From the NCBI GenBank assembly GCA_019359635.1, contig JAHHGY010000004.1:22669-86668 (forward strand): a DNA stretch of 64,000 bases, given 5' to 3'. The notes below the pieces were generated by a model. That model ran no database searches. It saw nothing but the letters and a program-made list of their open reading frames with translations, and was not told where the DNA came from. The position numbers and the translations under genes are program-made. The stretch comes from Chroococcus sp. CMT-3BRIN-NPC107 (GTDB lineage: Bacteria; Cyanobacteriota; Cyanobacteriia; Cyanobacteriales; Chroococcidiopsidaceae). Below, in pieces: positions 28,495-38,024 of this stretch. Numbering within the stretch: the stretch's first letter is position 1; the number at the start of each line of letters is the position of its first letter.

Positions 28495-29910
28495 ATGCGA
28501 ATTCTATTTGTTGCAGCCGAAGCAGCCCCCGTTGCTAAAGTCGGTGGAATGGGAGATGTAGTTGGTGCTTTACCAAAGATGCTCAGAGCAATGGGGCATG
28601 ATGTGCGAATATTCATGCCTTGTTACGGTTTTTTGCCCGATAAAATGCCGATTCCCTCTGAACCAGTTTGGTATGGTTCGGCAATGTTTCAATCTTTTTC
28701 CGTCTACGAAGCAGTGTTACCTGGTACAGATGTACCTTTGTATTTGTTTGCTCATCCTGCCTTCTCGCCGCGTCGAATTTATTCTGGAGATGATGAAGAT
28801 TGGCGGTTTACATTGTTTGCCAATGGCGCGGCGGAATTTTGCTGGAATTATTGGAAACCAGAAATTATCCACTGTCACGATTGGCATACAGGTATGATTC
28901 CGGTGTGGATGAATCAATCTCCCGATATCATGACTGTTTTTACGATTCACAACCTCGCCTATCAAGGGCCTTGGCGGTGGTATTTGGAAAAAATTACTTG
29001 GTGTCCTTGGTATATGCAAGGACACAATACAATGGCGGCGGCGGTACAGTTTGCCGATCGCGTTAATACGGTTTCGCCAACTTACGCCGAGCAAATTAAA
29101 ACCCCAGCCTATGGCGAAACTCTAGAAGGTTTGATGTCTTTTATTAGCGGCAAATTGTCGGGAATTGTTAACGGGATTGATATAGAAACGTACAACCCAG
29201 AAGATGATAAGTACATCACTCAAACCTTTAACGCTGAGACTTTAGAAAAACGTTCCGCAAATAAGATTGCTTTGCAAGAAGAAGTAGGCTTAGAAGTCAA
29301 TTCCCAGGCTTTCTTAGTGGGGATGGTGACAAGAGTAGTGGAACAAAAAGGTATTGACTTAGTATTGCAAACCTTAGACAGATTCCTCGCTTATACCGAT
29401 GCTCAGTTTGTATTGTTAGGAACGGGCGATCGCTACTACGAAACTCAATTATGGCAACTTGCTTCGCGTTATCCCGGACGGATGGCAACTTATTTGCTTT
29501 ATAGCGATGCGATCGCGCGGCGAATTTACGCGGGTAGCGATGCTTTCTTGATGCCTAGTCGATTTGAGCCTTGCGGTATCAGTCAAATGTTGGCTTTGCG
29601 TTACGGATGCGTCCCCATTGTTCGCCGCACGGGAGGGCTTGTTGATACGGTTTCTCATCACGTTCCGAGCAACCATAGGGGTACAGGTTATTGTTTCGAT
29701 CGCTACGAACCCTTAGACCTTTACACTTGTATGGTCAGGGCTTGGGAGGGCTTTCAGTATAAAGAAAACTGGAAAGCCTTGCAGCAGCGTGGTATGAGTG
29801 AGAATTTTAGTTGGGAACAATCGGCTAAAGAGTACGTGAGTTTATATAGCTCAATGTACGGCTTGCCATCAGAAACCGAAACAGTAACACCACAGTTAGT
29901 AACTAAATAG
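28495..29910 (+). CDS. glgA: Glycogen synthase GlgA
   Basis: A GT5-family ADP-glucose glucosyltransferase that elongates alpha-1,4-glucan. It is 471 residues. The N-terminal ADP-glucose site reads [16 protein letters not shown] (15 onward). [14 protein letters not shown] motif and the C-terminal GT-B signature [27 protein letters not shown] are intact. The length and the N-terminal KVGGMGD form fit cyanobacterial GlgA1. A near-identical copy of the region coding for about residues 310-409 lies inverted at 55.4-55.7 kb. A strong terminator follows. Confidence 0.96.
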   Translation: MRILFVAAEAAPVAKVGGMGDVVGALPKMLRAMGHDVRIFMPCYGFLPDKMPIPSEPVWYGSAMFQSFSVYEAVLPGTDVPLYLFAHPAFSPRRIYSGDDEDWRFTLFANGAAEFCWNYWKPEIIHCHDWHTGMIPVWMNQSPDIMTVFTIHNLAYQGPWRWYLEKITWCPWYMQGHNTMAAAVQFADRVNTVSPTYAEQIKTPAYGETLEGLMSFISGKLSGIVNGIDIETYNPEDDKYITQTFNAETLEKRSANKIALQEEVGLEVNSQAFLVGMVTRVVEQKGIDLVLQTLDRFLAYTDAQFVLLGTGDRYYETQLWQLASRYPGRMATYLLYSDAIARRIYAGSDAFLMPSRFEPCGISQMLALRYGCVPIVRRTGGLVDTVSHHVPSNHRGTGYCFDRYEPLDLYTCMVRAWEGFQYKENWKALQQRGMSENFSWEQSAKEYVSLYSSMYGLPSETETVTPQLVTK

Positions 29911-29937
29911 CATCTCTAGGTAGAAATAAAATTTAGC

Positions 29938-29976
29938 TAAAGCTTCAGTCCTTATAGGGGATTGAAGCTTTTTTTG
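29938..29976 (+). terminator. Rho-independent terminator of glgA
   Basis: A stem AAAGCTTCAGTCC / GGATTGAAGCTTT (one G-T pair) with a 6-7 base loop and a run of T immediately after. It begins 28 bp after the glgA stop. A textbook intrinsic terminator. Confidence 0.85.
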
Positions 29977-30111
29977 ACATCGGTCGGGTTTATATGATTA
30001 AATTTTTCACCGATTAAAAGTCTCTTTAGCTAAATCTATGCCCAAAAAGCTGCGAGCGCTTGCTTCTTTGGAATTAAAAGGGTCATTTTAAGGTTTGCTT
30101 GCGTTTTAATC

Positions 30112-31899
30112 CTAATCTTCGGCAACTTTCATTTCGTAAATATTCCAGAGAGTTCCACCTAAAGCCGTAAATTTGGTATTGTCTAGGCGATCGCGCATGG
30201 CGGCTAAAGCTAAAGGATTGACTAAATGAATAAAAGGTAAATATTCTTGCGCCAAACGCTGAGTTTCAGCATAGATAGCTTTACGCTTGGTTTCATCTAT
30301 TTCTTTTGCTCCCTGAATATACAAGCGCCCAATTGCTGCTTCCCAAGGCGCTACTTCTCGTCCTTCTATGGGTGGTTGTCCTGGTTGCGGTTGTTGATTA
30401 AAGGGATGAAAGCCACCATCAGGAAGCCACACATTAGCCCCGCTATTTGGCTCAATACCGCCCGTAATTAGCCCAAAATAACATTCCCATTCTAAAGAGT
30501 TTGTAACTCGGTCTATAAGTACAGCAAAATCTACTGGATTAAAATCTACTTGAATACCAATCTTACTCATATCGCGCTTGACTTGAGAACCAATCGCATC
30601 TACAGTTCTATTTCCTGCCTGACTTAGCATGGTAAATCGCACTCGGTTTCCCTCTGCGTCTAGCAATTGACCTGTATTGTTATACTTAAATCCGGCTTTT
30701 AGTAGTAATTCCTTTGATTTTTCGGGGTTGTAATCGTAAACTTTCAATCCTTGTTTAGGGGAAAAATAGTAAGGACTTTGGACAGAAATGGGCGAATCTT
30801 GAAATTCACCAATTCCTCGATAAACGTTATTTAGCATCGCTTGGCGGTCGAGTCCGTAAGCTACAGCTTGTCTAAAAGCGACCGTATTAAACCAGCGCGA
30901 TCTAATCGGAGTTACTAAGGGTTTGCCTTTTCTATTGCCTTTATTGAGATTGAAGGTAATAAAATTAGTCCCAAAGTCAGGGCCACCATCATAAATTGTG
31001 AACTTTCCGCGCTTTTCTTCGCGTTTTAGCAATTGGAAAGTTGCGGGACCAATTTCTAAAATATCTAAGCCACCAGAACGAAACTGAATTAAGCCTGTAT
31101 CGGGAGATTCGACAACTTGCCAAATCAATCTTTCAATATAGGGTAAAGCATTACCTTGAGCATCTTTACGCCAGTAGTAAGGGTTACGCCGAAATACCAC
31201 CCTTTGATTTGTGGCGTAGCTTTCTAGCATATAAGGACCATTGCCAATAACGGTTTTGGGGTCTGCGTCGGTACTCCAGGTTGATAAAAACTGAGGTTTT
31301 CCCTCGCTATTATTTGTAGTTATAGATTTTTGTAAGGAATGCTTGGGTAAAATTGCCACGCCGCCAACGGTTCTTAAAAAAGGTGCAAAAGGTTCTGGAA
31401 CCGAAAATTCTACTTGGCGATCGCTTATTTTGCGAACTTTTGGTAAAGCACCACTTTCACCAACGCGGATAATATCTCGAAAATCTGTAGGAATCCGCTC
31501 GTTTAAGTAGATGTCATTGTAAGTAAATAAAACATCATCAACGGTTAAAGGTTCTCCATCCGACCATTTTAAGCCCGGTTTAAGGGTAAAAACAATCTGT
31601 TTGCCATCGGTAGAAGTTTCCCAAGATTGAGCAATTCCTGGTTCTATTTCGCCATTTTTGCCGTTTTCTACAATCATTCCCTCATAAATAAACCCAAAAA
31701 CACTAGGGGATGATTGGTTTAAAGCATAATTAAAACTCTGCGGATCGCCAGGAGTTCGAGCAACTATTTGGGTTACTTGCGCGGCTTGAGACTTGAAATC
31801 ATTAGGATTGCAGCCACTAAGCGCGATCGCAATTACCACCGTTAATAATCCAACCAACCACCGCCGCATCAAAGGAAACATTGCAAACATCTCTAGCAA
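30112..31899 (-). CDS. ABC transporter substrate-binding lipoprotein (SBP_bac_5)
   Basis: A 595-residue periplasmic binding protein of the DppA/OppA/NikA class. The lipoprotein signal ends at the lipobox LSGC with C30 of the drawn ORF; ATG codons at residues 7 and 11 are alternative starts. Family features: FNYALNQSSPSVFGFIYEGMIVEN, QSWETSTDGKQIVFTLKPGLKWSDGEPLTVDDVLFTYND, and VAFRQAVAYGLDRQAML. The ligand is probably a peptide or similar small molecule. It is closely related to the next gene and likely arose by tandem duplication. No permease or ATPase genes for this class are in the window. Confidence 0.9.
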   Translation of the reverse strand: MLEMFAMFPLMRRWLVGLLTVVIAIALSGCNPNDFKSQAAQVTQIVARTPGDPQSFNYALNQSSPSVFGFIYEGMIVENGKNGEIEPGIAQSWETSTDGKQIVFTLKPGLKWSDGEPLTVDDVLFTYNDIYLNERIPTDFRDIIRVGESGALPKVRKISDRQVEFSVPEPFAPFLRTVGGVAILPKHSLQKSITTNNSEGKPQFLSTWSTDADPKTVIGNGPYMLESYATNQRVVFRRNPYYWRKDAQGNALPYIERLIWQVVESPDTGLIQFRSGGLDILEIGPATFQLLKREEKRGKFTIYDGGPDFGTNFITFNLNKGNRKGKPLVTPIRSRWFNTVAFRQAVAYGLDRQAMLNNVYRGIGEFQDSPISVQSPYYFSPKQGLKVYDYNPEKSKELLLKAGFKYNNTGQLLDAEGNRVRFTMLSQAGNRTVDAIGSQVKRDMSKIGIQVDFNPVDFAVLIDRVTNSLEWECYFGLITGGIEPNSGANVWLPDGGFHPFNQQPQPGQPPIEGREVAPWEAAIGRLYIQGAKEIDETKRKAIYAETQRLAQEYLPFIHLVNPLALAAMRDRLDNTKFTALGGTLWNIYEMKVAED

Positions 31900-31919
31900 A
31901 GTTACTAAATTTCTCTAGT

Positions 31920-31968
31920 CTACAAGGTTTCCCGCCTTGTAGGGACGTAAGGCATTACGCCCCTACTA
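31920..31968. repeat. Two adjacent dispersed palindromes
   Basis: CTACAAGG/CCTTGTAG and an overlapping imperfect palindrome GTAGGGACGTAAGGC.../GCCCCTAC lie between the two SBP genes. Both are scattered-repeat families seen in many cyanobacteria. A relative of the first is at 55720. They may terminate or stabilise the upstream message. Confidence 0.55.
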
Positions 31969-33750
31969 CTCGTCTACTTTAAGTTCGTAGATATTCCAAA
32001 ATGCGCCTAAAGCCGAGAATTTTACATTTTGAATGCGATCGCGGATCGCCGCCATAGACAAGGGATTAACTAGGTATATGTAAGGTAAATACTCTTGAGT
32101 AATGCGCTGAGTTTCATCGTAAATTGCTTTACGTTTAGCTTCGTCAAATTCCTGCGCCCCTTTGATATATAAATCGGCAATTTCTTTCTCCCAAGAAGAC
32201 ACTACGCGCCCTTCTATCGGTTCTTCGCCAACTTGTGCGGCTTGATTGAAGCTATGCAATCCACCTTCAGTTAGCCAGACATTTGCACCATCATTAGGAT
32301 CTACCCCCGAACCAATTAAACCGCCAAAATAACATTCCCAATCGAGGGTATTGTGCAGTTTTTCACCAATTACTGTAAATGCGATCGCACTTAAGTCTAC
32401 TTGGATGCCAATTTTGCTTAAGTTTTGTTTAATTTGGGCGCTCATTGCTTCCGCCGTCTTGCTTCCCGCATTTGTTAGCAATGTAAAACGAACGCGGTTG
32501 TTATCTCCATCTAGCAATTGATTTTGAGCGTTGTACTTAAATCCAGCTTTTAATAACAATTTCTTAGCTTTTTCTGGTTCGTAATTGTAGACTTTTAAAC
32601 CATCTTTGGGAGAAAGATAATATTTACTTTGCACGTCAACGGGTGAATTTTGAGGTTCTCCCAAGCCACGAAACAGATTATTAATTATAGTTTGACGGTC
32701 GATAGCATAAGATACCGCTTGTCTAAATTCTACTGTATTAAACCACCGCGATTTAATTGGATCTATTAAAGGCTTGCCGTTTCTTTTACCCTTATTAAGA
32801 TTAAAAGTAATAAAACTTTGACCGTAAGCAGCACCACCATTATAAATCGTAAATTTTCCTCGTTTTTCTTCTTTTTTAAGTAAGGAAAAACTGACGGGAG
32901 TAGCACCAACTAGATCCAAGCCTCCCGAACGAAATTGCAGCAGCGATGTATCGGTAGATTCGACAATTTGCCAGATAACTCTTTCAATATACGGCTGAGA
33001 ATTGCCTTGCTTATCTTTGCGCCAGTAATTGGGATTTTTGCGGAATACCAAACGCTGACTAGGATTATAACTTTCTAGCTTATAAGGACCATTAGTGACA
33101 ATTTGTTTGGGATCGGTATCTGTTCCCCAAGTAGACATATATCGCGGGTTTCCGTCTGAATCTTTAGCTTTTACCGACTCTTCTAAGGCGTGTTTGGGTA
33201 AAATTGCGATCGCGCTACTAGCGTCACCCGTAGTGGTACTAAAAAAAGGCGAAAATGGTTCGGGTAAAATAAATTCAACTTGGCGATCGCTTAACTTTTG
33301 AACTTTAGGTAAAGTTCCCTTTACGCCAATTTTAAGGTAATCTCGAATATCTGTAGAAATTTCTTGATTAAAAGCTATATCGTTATAAGTAAAAACAACA
33401 TCATCGGCAGTTAGCGGTTTTCCATCCGACCATTTTAAACCTGGTCTGAGATTAAATACAATTCTTTTTTTATCGGCTGATATCGTCCAAGATTCGGCTA
33501 ATTCTGGCTCAATTTCCCCTTTACCATTGATGGATGTTAACCCTTTAAACGTTAAGCCAAAAATACTAGGCGATTGTTGATTTAGAGCATAGTTAAAAGT
33601 TTGTGGATCGGTAAGAACGCTAATAACTAATTGTGATGTCTGCGCCCCTTGAGATTTAAAGTTTGCAGGGTTGCAACCCGAAAATGCGATCGCAATTACT
33701 ATTGTTAATATAAAAGCTATCCACCTACGCCCTCGATTGTAAAAAGTCAT
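31966..33750 (-). CDS. ABC transporter substrate-binding lipoprotein (SBP_bac_5), paralog
   Basis: A 594-residue lipoprotein highly similar to the preceding gene along the whole length (for example GLKWSDGKPLTADDVVFTYNDIAFN, FRQAVSYAIDRQTIINNLFRGLG, DFAxxIGxxxNxLxWECYFG-type C-terminus). The lipobox is FSGC with C26. It is the upstream gene of the pair. Differences cluster in surface positions, so ligand specificity may have diverged. A 66-bp gap with palindromes separates it from its paralog. Confidence 0.9.
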   Translation of the reverse strand: MTFYNRGRRWIAFILTIVIAIAFSGCNPANFKSQGAQTSQLVISVLTDPQTFNYALNQQSPSIFGLTFKGLTSINGKGEIEPELAESWTISADKKRIVFNLRPGLKWSDGKPLTADDVVFTYNDIAFNQEISTDIRDYLKIGVKGTLPKVQKLSDRQVEFILPEPFSPFFSTTTGDASSAIAILPKHALEESVKAKDSDGNPRYMSTWGTDTDPKQIVTNGPYKLESYNPSQRLVFRKNPNYWRKDKQGNSQPYIERVIWQIVESTDTSLLQFRSGGLDLVGATPVSFSLLKKEEKRGKFTIYNGGAAYGQSFITFNLNKGKRNGKPLIDPIKSRWFNTVEFRQAVSYAIDRQTIINNLFRGLGEPQNSPVDVQSKYYLSPKDGLKVYNYEPEKAKKLLLKAGFKYNAQNQLLDGDNNRVRFTLLTNAGSKTAEAMSAQIKQNLSKIGIQVDLSAIAFTVIGEKLHNTLDWECYFGGLIGSGVDPNDGANVWLTEGGLHSFNQAAQVGEEPIEGRVVSSWEKEIADLYIKGAQEFDEAKRKAIYDETQRITQEYLPYIYLVNPLSMAAIRDRIQNVKFSALGAFWNIYELKVDE

Positions 33751-33839
33751 AAGTATATCTATCTTGTTAATTTGACTAAAAATCTATAACTTAGCTTTAT
33801 TTATACTAATTGGCGGATGTTAGCGATCGCACTGATAAT

Positions 33840-34271
33840 TTACCTCCAGTAGCGCTTACCTTGCCAAAACACTCCTAAAATCATGCCAATTAACTGTAGT
33901 TGATCTATACCCGTAAACAGGGCTGGCATAGGAATATAATTTCTAATTACTAAGCCAATGATTAAACATAAAATTAAAGCCCAAAGTATCCCAGCATTAA
34001 TAAAAATTCGCTTTTCTAATCTTTCTAGTAAAAACACAGCTAACGCGCCAATACCTGCACCGATCGCACCAACGGTAAATAAAGATAACAAAGGCGAATA
34101 TAAAGTTGCAGCTAATAAGTTGACAATTGCCAACTGCGTACCCTCATCTAATTGATTGTAAGTTAACCACAGCAACCATTCTACAGTTGTGACAATAACA
34201 AAAGTCATGCCAGCAATGATCAATAGAGATCGCCAAGGCAAATATTTAAGTTGACGCAAAGGGTTAGACAT
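33840..34271 (-). CDS. Small integral membrane protein downstream of ispF
   Basis: A 143-residue hydrophobic protein with four predicted helices (LLIIAGMTFVIVTTVEWLLWL, LLAATLYSPLLSLFTVGAIGAGIGALAVFLL, INAGILWALILCLIIGLVI, LQLIGMILGVFW). The N-terminus is basic. It begins 6 bp after the ispF stop on the same strand, so the two are probably co-transcribed. I do not recognise the family. Confidence 0.75.
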   Translation of the reverse strand: MSNPLRQLKYLPWRSLLIIAGMTFVIVTTVEWLLWLTYNQLDEGTQLAIVNLLAATLYSPLLSLFTVGAIGAGIGALAVFLLERLEKRIFINAGILWALILCLIIGLVIRNYIPMPALFTGIDQLQLIGMILGVFWQGKRYWR

Positions 34272-34277
34272 AGTTAA

Positions 34278-34772
34278 TTAACTAGCTATTAATAAAACTA
34301 CCGCATGGGCTGCAATTCCTTCTTCTCGCCCGACAGCATCTAATTGTTCGTTGGTGGTAGCTTTAATGCCAACACGATCGCTAGATATTTGCAAAACTTG
34401 CCCTAGGCGATCGCGCATTGCGGAAATATGCGGCTTCAACTTCGGACGTTCCGCCACCACTACCGAATCAATATTACCAATTTGCCAGCCGCGATCGCTG
34501 ATTAATTGATTTACCTTACTCAGTAATACTAAACTATCTGCCCCCGCCCACTGCGGATCGCTGGGGGGAAAATATAGCCCAATATCTCCCAAAGATAAAG
34601 CCCCCAACATTGCATCCATAATTGCATGAGTTAGCACGTCAGCATCGCTATGTCCTAGCAAACCCAATTCATGAGGAATTTCTATCCCTCCCAAAATTAG
34701 ACGGCGATTGGTGCTGAGTTGGTGAATATCGTAGCCATTACCAATACGGATATTAATCATATTTGATATCAT
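34278..34772 (-). CDS. ispF: 2-C-methyl-D-erythritol 2,4-cyclodiphosphate synthase
   Basis: The fifth enzyme of the MEP isoprenoid pathway, converting CDP-ME 2-phosphate to MEcPP. Motifs: [11 protein letters not shown] (zinc-binding Asp/His), [33 protein letters not shown], and a terminal [14 protein letters not shown]. The ORF is 164 residues; the likely start is the second Met ([11 protein letters not shown]), giving 159, the usual length. A small membrane protein gene follows after 6 bp. Confidence 0.94.
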   Translation of the reverse strand: MISNMINIRIGNGYDIHQLSTNRRLILGGIEIPHELGLLGHSDADVLTHAIMDAMLGALSLGDIGLYFPPSDPQWAGADSLVLLSKVNQLISDRGWQIGNIDSVVVAERPKLKPHISAMRDRLGQVLQISSDRVGIKATTNEQLDAVGREEGIAAHAVVLLIAS

Positions 34773-34989
34773 ATAACAACTATTTTATTAAACCTACCTC
34801 GCTGCGATCGCAACAGGCAAGTAACTTACTGCTTTCCTTGAATATATCTAGTTATCATGAATTACAAAAATTACTAAAAGCCTTTTTGAAAAGTAAATAT
34901 CAGGATTAATATCTCTAATAATTTTAAAGGTAAAAATGACATATTTATTATTTAAATTGAAACAATGAATATGTCATTTATGTAATTAA

Positions 34990-35508
34990 TTAAAGTCCTT
35001 CAATTTTGGCATTATCGCCCGGATTCCCGATTGGTTTACCCGTTACTACAGCTTTGGCGAATCCTAGTAAACGGACTACCTTACTAGATGGAGAGTCCCA
35101 ATATTCAGCTTTATCTACACTAACTCTTAATAAAGCTAGTTGAGGATCGTCTAAGCCATCAGGAAACCAAGCTTTTAATAGAGGATTCCATAATTCTTCT
35201 ATTTTAGATTTATCGCGAATTAGTTGGGCTGTACCCGATACCGAAACGTATTTTTGATCTTTTGGTTCGGAGTAACTAACATTAACATGATGCTCGTGTT
35301 GTACTTCGTTAACTTTAGTCGCATCGGCGCTAGTAAAAAACCATAAATCGCCATCAAATTCAAATTCTTGAGTTGCCATTGGGCGGCTGCGTAAACTACC
35401 ATCTTCTTCTACTGTAGTCAGCATGGCAAATCTAATATCTTTAATCAGGTCGTGCAGCTTTTTTATATTGTCTTGGCGATCGCTCATTGGTTTATGCTTT
35501 CTTATCAA
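34990..35508 (-). CDS. Pyridoxamine 5'-phosphate oxidase-like (general stress protein 26) protein
   Basis: A 172-residue split-barrel flavin-binding-like protein. The pattern LIKDIRFAMLTTVEEDGSLRSRPMATQEFEFDGDLWFFTSADATKV is typical of the PPOX/GSP26 subgroup, with PKDQKYVSVSGTAQLIRDK and LLRVSVDKAEYWDSPSSKVVRL behind it. Such proteins bind FMN or F420-type cofactors and respond to oxidative stress; the substrate is unknown. A second Met seven codons in (MSDRQDN) is a plausible start. It lies downstream of the arsenosugar pair in the same direction. Confidence 0.85.
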   Translation of the reverse strand: MIRKHKPMSDRQDNIKKLHDLIKDIRFAMLTTVEEDGSLRSRPMATQEFEFDGDLWFFTSADATKVNEVQHEHHVNVSYSEPKDQKYVSVSGTAQLIRDKSKIEELWNPLLKAWFPDGLDDPQLALLRVSVDKAEYWDSPSSKVVRLLGFAKAVVTGKPIGNPGDNAKIEGL

Positions 35509-35579
35509 TTATTATCTCTATACAAATAGCATTGCAATCGGGCGCTATTGTTCTATCTACAAGTAGAGTTTTGGCTTAA

Positions 35580-36566
35580 CTATACTAAAGCACCACCACA
35601 ACTAGATCCGCTTCCCGCCGTACAACCGTAACAATAAGGCGCGGTTCTAATTTCATTAATCAAGTCTAAACTTTTCAATTTCAGCAATTTAGTAACCGTC
35701 AATATTTCGCCATCACGAGTTTTTGCAGGCAAGTTTTCCATCTGATTAAAGTCGCAGTCGTATACATTACCCAAATAATCAATAGAAAGCTCGTTTCTAC
35801 ACATTAAATGTTCTACCGTACTGGAATTAAAATTTGATTCTAAAAAACTCAAATAAGGTTTGTGCAGCTTTTTATTTTGTAATTGAAACTTAGTCCGTCC
35901 TATAGGTAAGTTTGTAATTGTATACAAATTGTTAAACATAATATTAAAATTTTGCTGCAAGTAAGCTTTGTAATCTTGCTCTAACTTAGGTTGATCTGGT
36001 GTTAAACTAAATTTTTCTGATGTAGGTATTGGCGGATTATATACTAAGTCTAAAATTAAATTAGGGTCTGTTCCATAACCTAATTGATTGAGACGTTGCA
36101 GGGCAGAAATTGAATTATTATAAACACCATTACCGCGCACTTTGTCAACATTATCTGCTAAATAGCAAGGTAAAGAAGCAACAATTTGAGTTTGGTATTT
36201 AGCACAATACTCTGGTAAATCTTCAAAGCCTGCTACAAAATAAATAGTTAAGTTAGAGCGGACAATTACTTTTTTTCCGGCTTTTCTTGCTGCTTCTAAT
36301 AAAGGTTTAAATCCATAATTCATCTCTGGCGCGCCACCAGTAAGGTCAACACTATTAATTTGAGGAAATGTATTAATAATTTCAATTAGTTGATTGCAAG
36401 TTTCTGGATTAAGTTCTTCTGTCCTTTTGGGACTTGCTTCAACATGACAATGACTACAAGCTAAATTGCAGCGCTTACCCAAATTAATTTGTAATGTAGT
36501 TATTTGGTTTTTAGTTAACGGTAAACCTAATTTATCTTTGAAGGGTGTTATTAATGTTTGGAGCAT
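35580..36566 (-). CDS. arsS: Arsenosugar biosynthesis radical SAM protein ArsS
   Basis: A radical S-adenosylmethionine enzyme of 328 residues that adds the 5'-deoxyadenosyl group to dimethylarsenite, the first committed step to arsenosugars (established in Synechocystis). The [4Fe-4S] motif CNLACSHC is at 33-40, followed by HVEASPKRTEEL. SVDLTGGAPEMN is the GGxP-like SAM motif. The C-terminal DUF3641 part has CDFNQMENLP and a cysteine cluster APYCYGCTAGSGSSCGG. It is directly downstream of arsM, separated by 145 bp with two hairpins. Confidence 0.93.
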   Translation of the reverse strand: MLQTLITPFKDKLGLPLTKNQITTLQINLGKRCNLACSHCHVEASPKRTEELNPETCNQLIEIINTFPQINSVDLTGGAPEMNYGFKPLLEAARKAGKKVIVRSNLTIYFVAGFEDLPEYCAKYQTQIVASLPCYLADNVDKVRGNGVYNNSISALQRLNQLGYGTDPNLILDLVYNPPIPTSEKFSLTPDQPKLEQDYKAYLQQNFNIMFNNLYTITNLPIGRTKFQLQNKKLHKPYLSFLESNFNSSTVEHLMCRNELSIDYLGNVYDCDFNQMENLPAKTRDGEILTVTKLLKLKSLDLINEIRTAPYCYGCTAGSGSSCGGALV

Positions 36567-36627
36567 AATTATTTTAATTAAATGAGTAAGAAATGCTCTG
36601 ATATCGCGTCTCGTAAGATCGACCTAA

Positions 36628-36646
36628 TCCCCCTTTTTAAGGGGGG
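36628..36646. repeat. Short palindrome CCCCCTT/AAGGGGG
   Basis: A 7-bp arm palindrome with a 3-base centre between arsM and arsS. It belongs to the CCCCCTTAAAAAGGGGG-type repeats scattered in cyanobacteria. Confidence 0.5.
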
Positions 36647-36670
36647 AAAAGTATTAGTAGAAATGTTTTT

Positions 36671-36704
36671 GAAATAGTTTAGATATATTTATCTAAACTA
36701 TTTC
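36671..36704. promoter_or_regulatory. Perfect 14-bp inverted repeat arsM/arsS
   Basis: GAAATAGTTTAGAT and ATCTAAACTATTTC are exact inverses across a 6-base centre, 8 bp after the arsM stop. On the minus strand no T tract follows the stem, so a simple terminator is unlikely. It could be an operator or an RNA hairpin that sets the arsM:arsS ratio. Confidence 0.5.
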
Positions 36705-36711
36705 AGATTTT

Positions 36712-37680
36712 TTAGCAGCAACCGCCACCATCATAATACCAAGTAGAATTAGTAACAATTACATCTTTTGGCACGATAGAAGCAAGTTTGGTCGCAGTTT
36801 TGTCGCAGACGGCGGCGGGAATACCGCGCTGGAGTATATGCCCCGCGTTATCATCAAAAATCGGTTGATTTCCGGTATAAATAGCTGTTTTTCCGGTAAA
36901 AATACAAGCCCCATCTTCAGGAATTGGCACTTTAAAAGAGACAGAATCAAGACTCTCTAAAAGTAAATGCTCGTCTAAGTTGTAGGTATGGCTATCTAAA
37001 AGCCGATAAGGACGACGCGATCGCACTTCTACTTGTCCAAACCCTGCATCAATAATTCGTGCTGTATATTCCTCGTAAGTCAGCGCCCCTGATAGACACA
37101 TTGCTCTTAATTGTTCGTCTTGTTGCAAATGAGCGGGAATAGGACGAGTAGCAATCGGATCGCTCATTTGCAAGCGCCCACCAGGCTTTAAAACTCTATA
37201 AGCCTCTTGCAGGGCGATAGAAAGATCCGCAGGTTCAAAGATATTAAATAAGCAATTTTGAGCAACGACATCTACTGAAGCGTCATCTACAGGCAATTTG
37301 AAAGCATCCCCGGCGCGAATTTCCACAAAACTTGTTTCAAACCAGGGGTTTTCCTGGGCGGCAATTTGCAAATTCCGGGCGGCGGCTTCGCGCATAGCGG
37401 CGACAGGATCTACAGCAATAACTGCCCCAGGGCGGCGAGAAAAATAAGCAAACTGTAAGGCTTCTAACCCACCACCAACACCCACATAAAGCACCGTTGG
37501 TTGGTTTGAAAGTTCGGCAGCGTGGACGGTAGTACCGCAGCCATAATTCATTTCCTGCATCTGATTCGGAATATTTAATCCTGGTAGCTGCAAAGGGGTA
37601 CTTTGAACGCAACACAGCCCAACTTGGGGAGTTTCGGCTACTTCACGGTAAAACTGAGCGGCAGTTTCAAGATAAGTCAT
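36712..37680 (-). CDS. arsM: Arsenite methyltransferase ArsM (arsenosugar type)
   Basis: A SAM-dependent methyltransferase of 322 residues that methylates arsenite. The N-terminus carries GLCCV (C23, C24), and a third key cysteine is in NYGCGTTVHAA. The SAM loop is VLYVGVGGGLEALQFA; VVAQNCLFNIFEP holds a further conserved cysteine. A C-terminal extension ends GGGCC. This longer form, paired with arsS, is the arsenosugar-pathway type, as in cyanobacterial ArsM. It is the upstream gene of the pair. No ArsR repressor gene is in view. Confidence 0.92.
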   Translation of the reverse strand: MTYLETAAQFYREVAETPQVGLCCVQSTPLQLPGLNIPNQMQEMNYGCGTTVHAAELSNQPTVLYVGVGGGLEALQFAYFSRRPGAVIAVDPVAAMREAAARNLQIAAQENPWFETSFVEIRAGDAFKLPVDDASVDVVAQNCLFNIFEPADLSIALQEAYRVLKPGGRLQMSDPIATRPIPAHLQQDEQLRAMCLSGALTYEEYTARIIDAGFGQVEVRSRRPYRLLDSHTYNLDEHLLLESLDSVSFKVPIPEDGACIFTGKTAIYTGNQPIFDDNAGHILQRGIPAAVCDKTATKLASIVPKDVIVTNSTWYYDGGGCC

Positions 37681-38024
37681 GGCGATCGCTTTTTTAACTA
37701 ATTTTAATACTTATTTCTAAGTACAGCGATCTCTACAGACGGATTTACACCTTAGACAACACTGCTTTCAATCGCTTCTACAAACGCCATCAAAGCCGAT
37801 CGCCAAGGACGAGAAATATTAACATCAAACAATTCCCGCCACACCCAAGCCCTTTGCCTAAAAGTGGTAACGTAACTGACGCTTGGCTAACGATACAACC
37901 GTCCATTGTGGAAATTATTTCAATTAAAGACTCTTGGGCATAAGTTGCCCTTGGTGAAGCATTCACCAAGGAACTTAATCAAAGGGGACAATTAGGCTTC
38001 AAGATAACAATCTCGTATTTTTTA
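37681..38024. other. Intergenic region arsM / DUF4079 with a coding remnant
   Basis: 344 bp upstream of arsM. Roughly 37752-37890 reads as a C-terminal coding remnant (listed separately). The rest is AT-rich and presumably contains the arsM promoter. Confidence 0.45.
37752..37890 (-). pseudogene. Possible C-terminal gene remnant
   Basis: On the minus strand a stretch of about 45 codons ends at a TAA and reads ...YVTTFRQRAWVWRELF, then DVNISRPWRSALMAFVEAIESS. Its amino-acid make-up looks like real protein rather than noise. A TAG interrupts the frame just upstream and no start codon lies at the head. I do not recognise the parent. It may be the tail of a lost gene. Confidence 0.3.
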
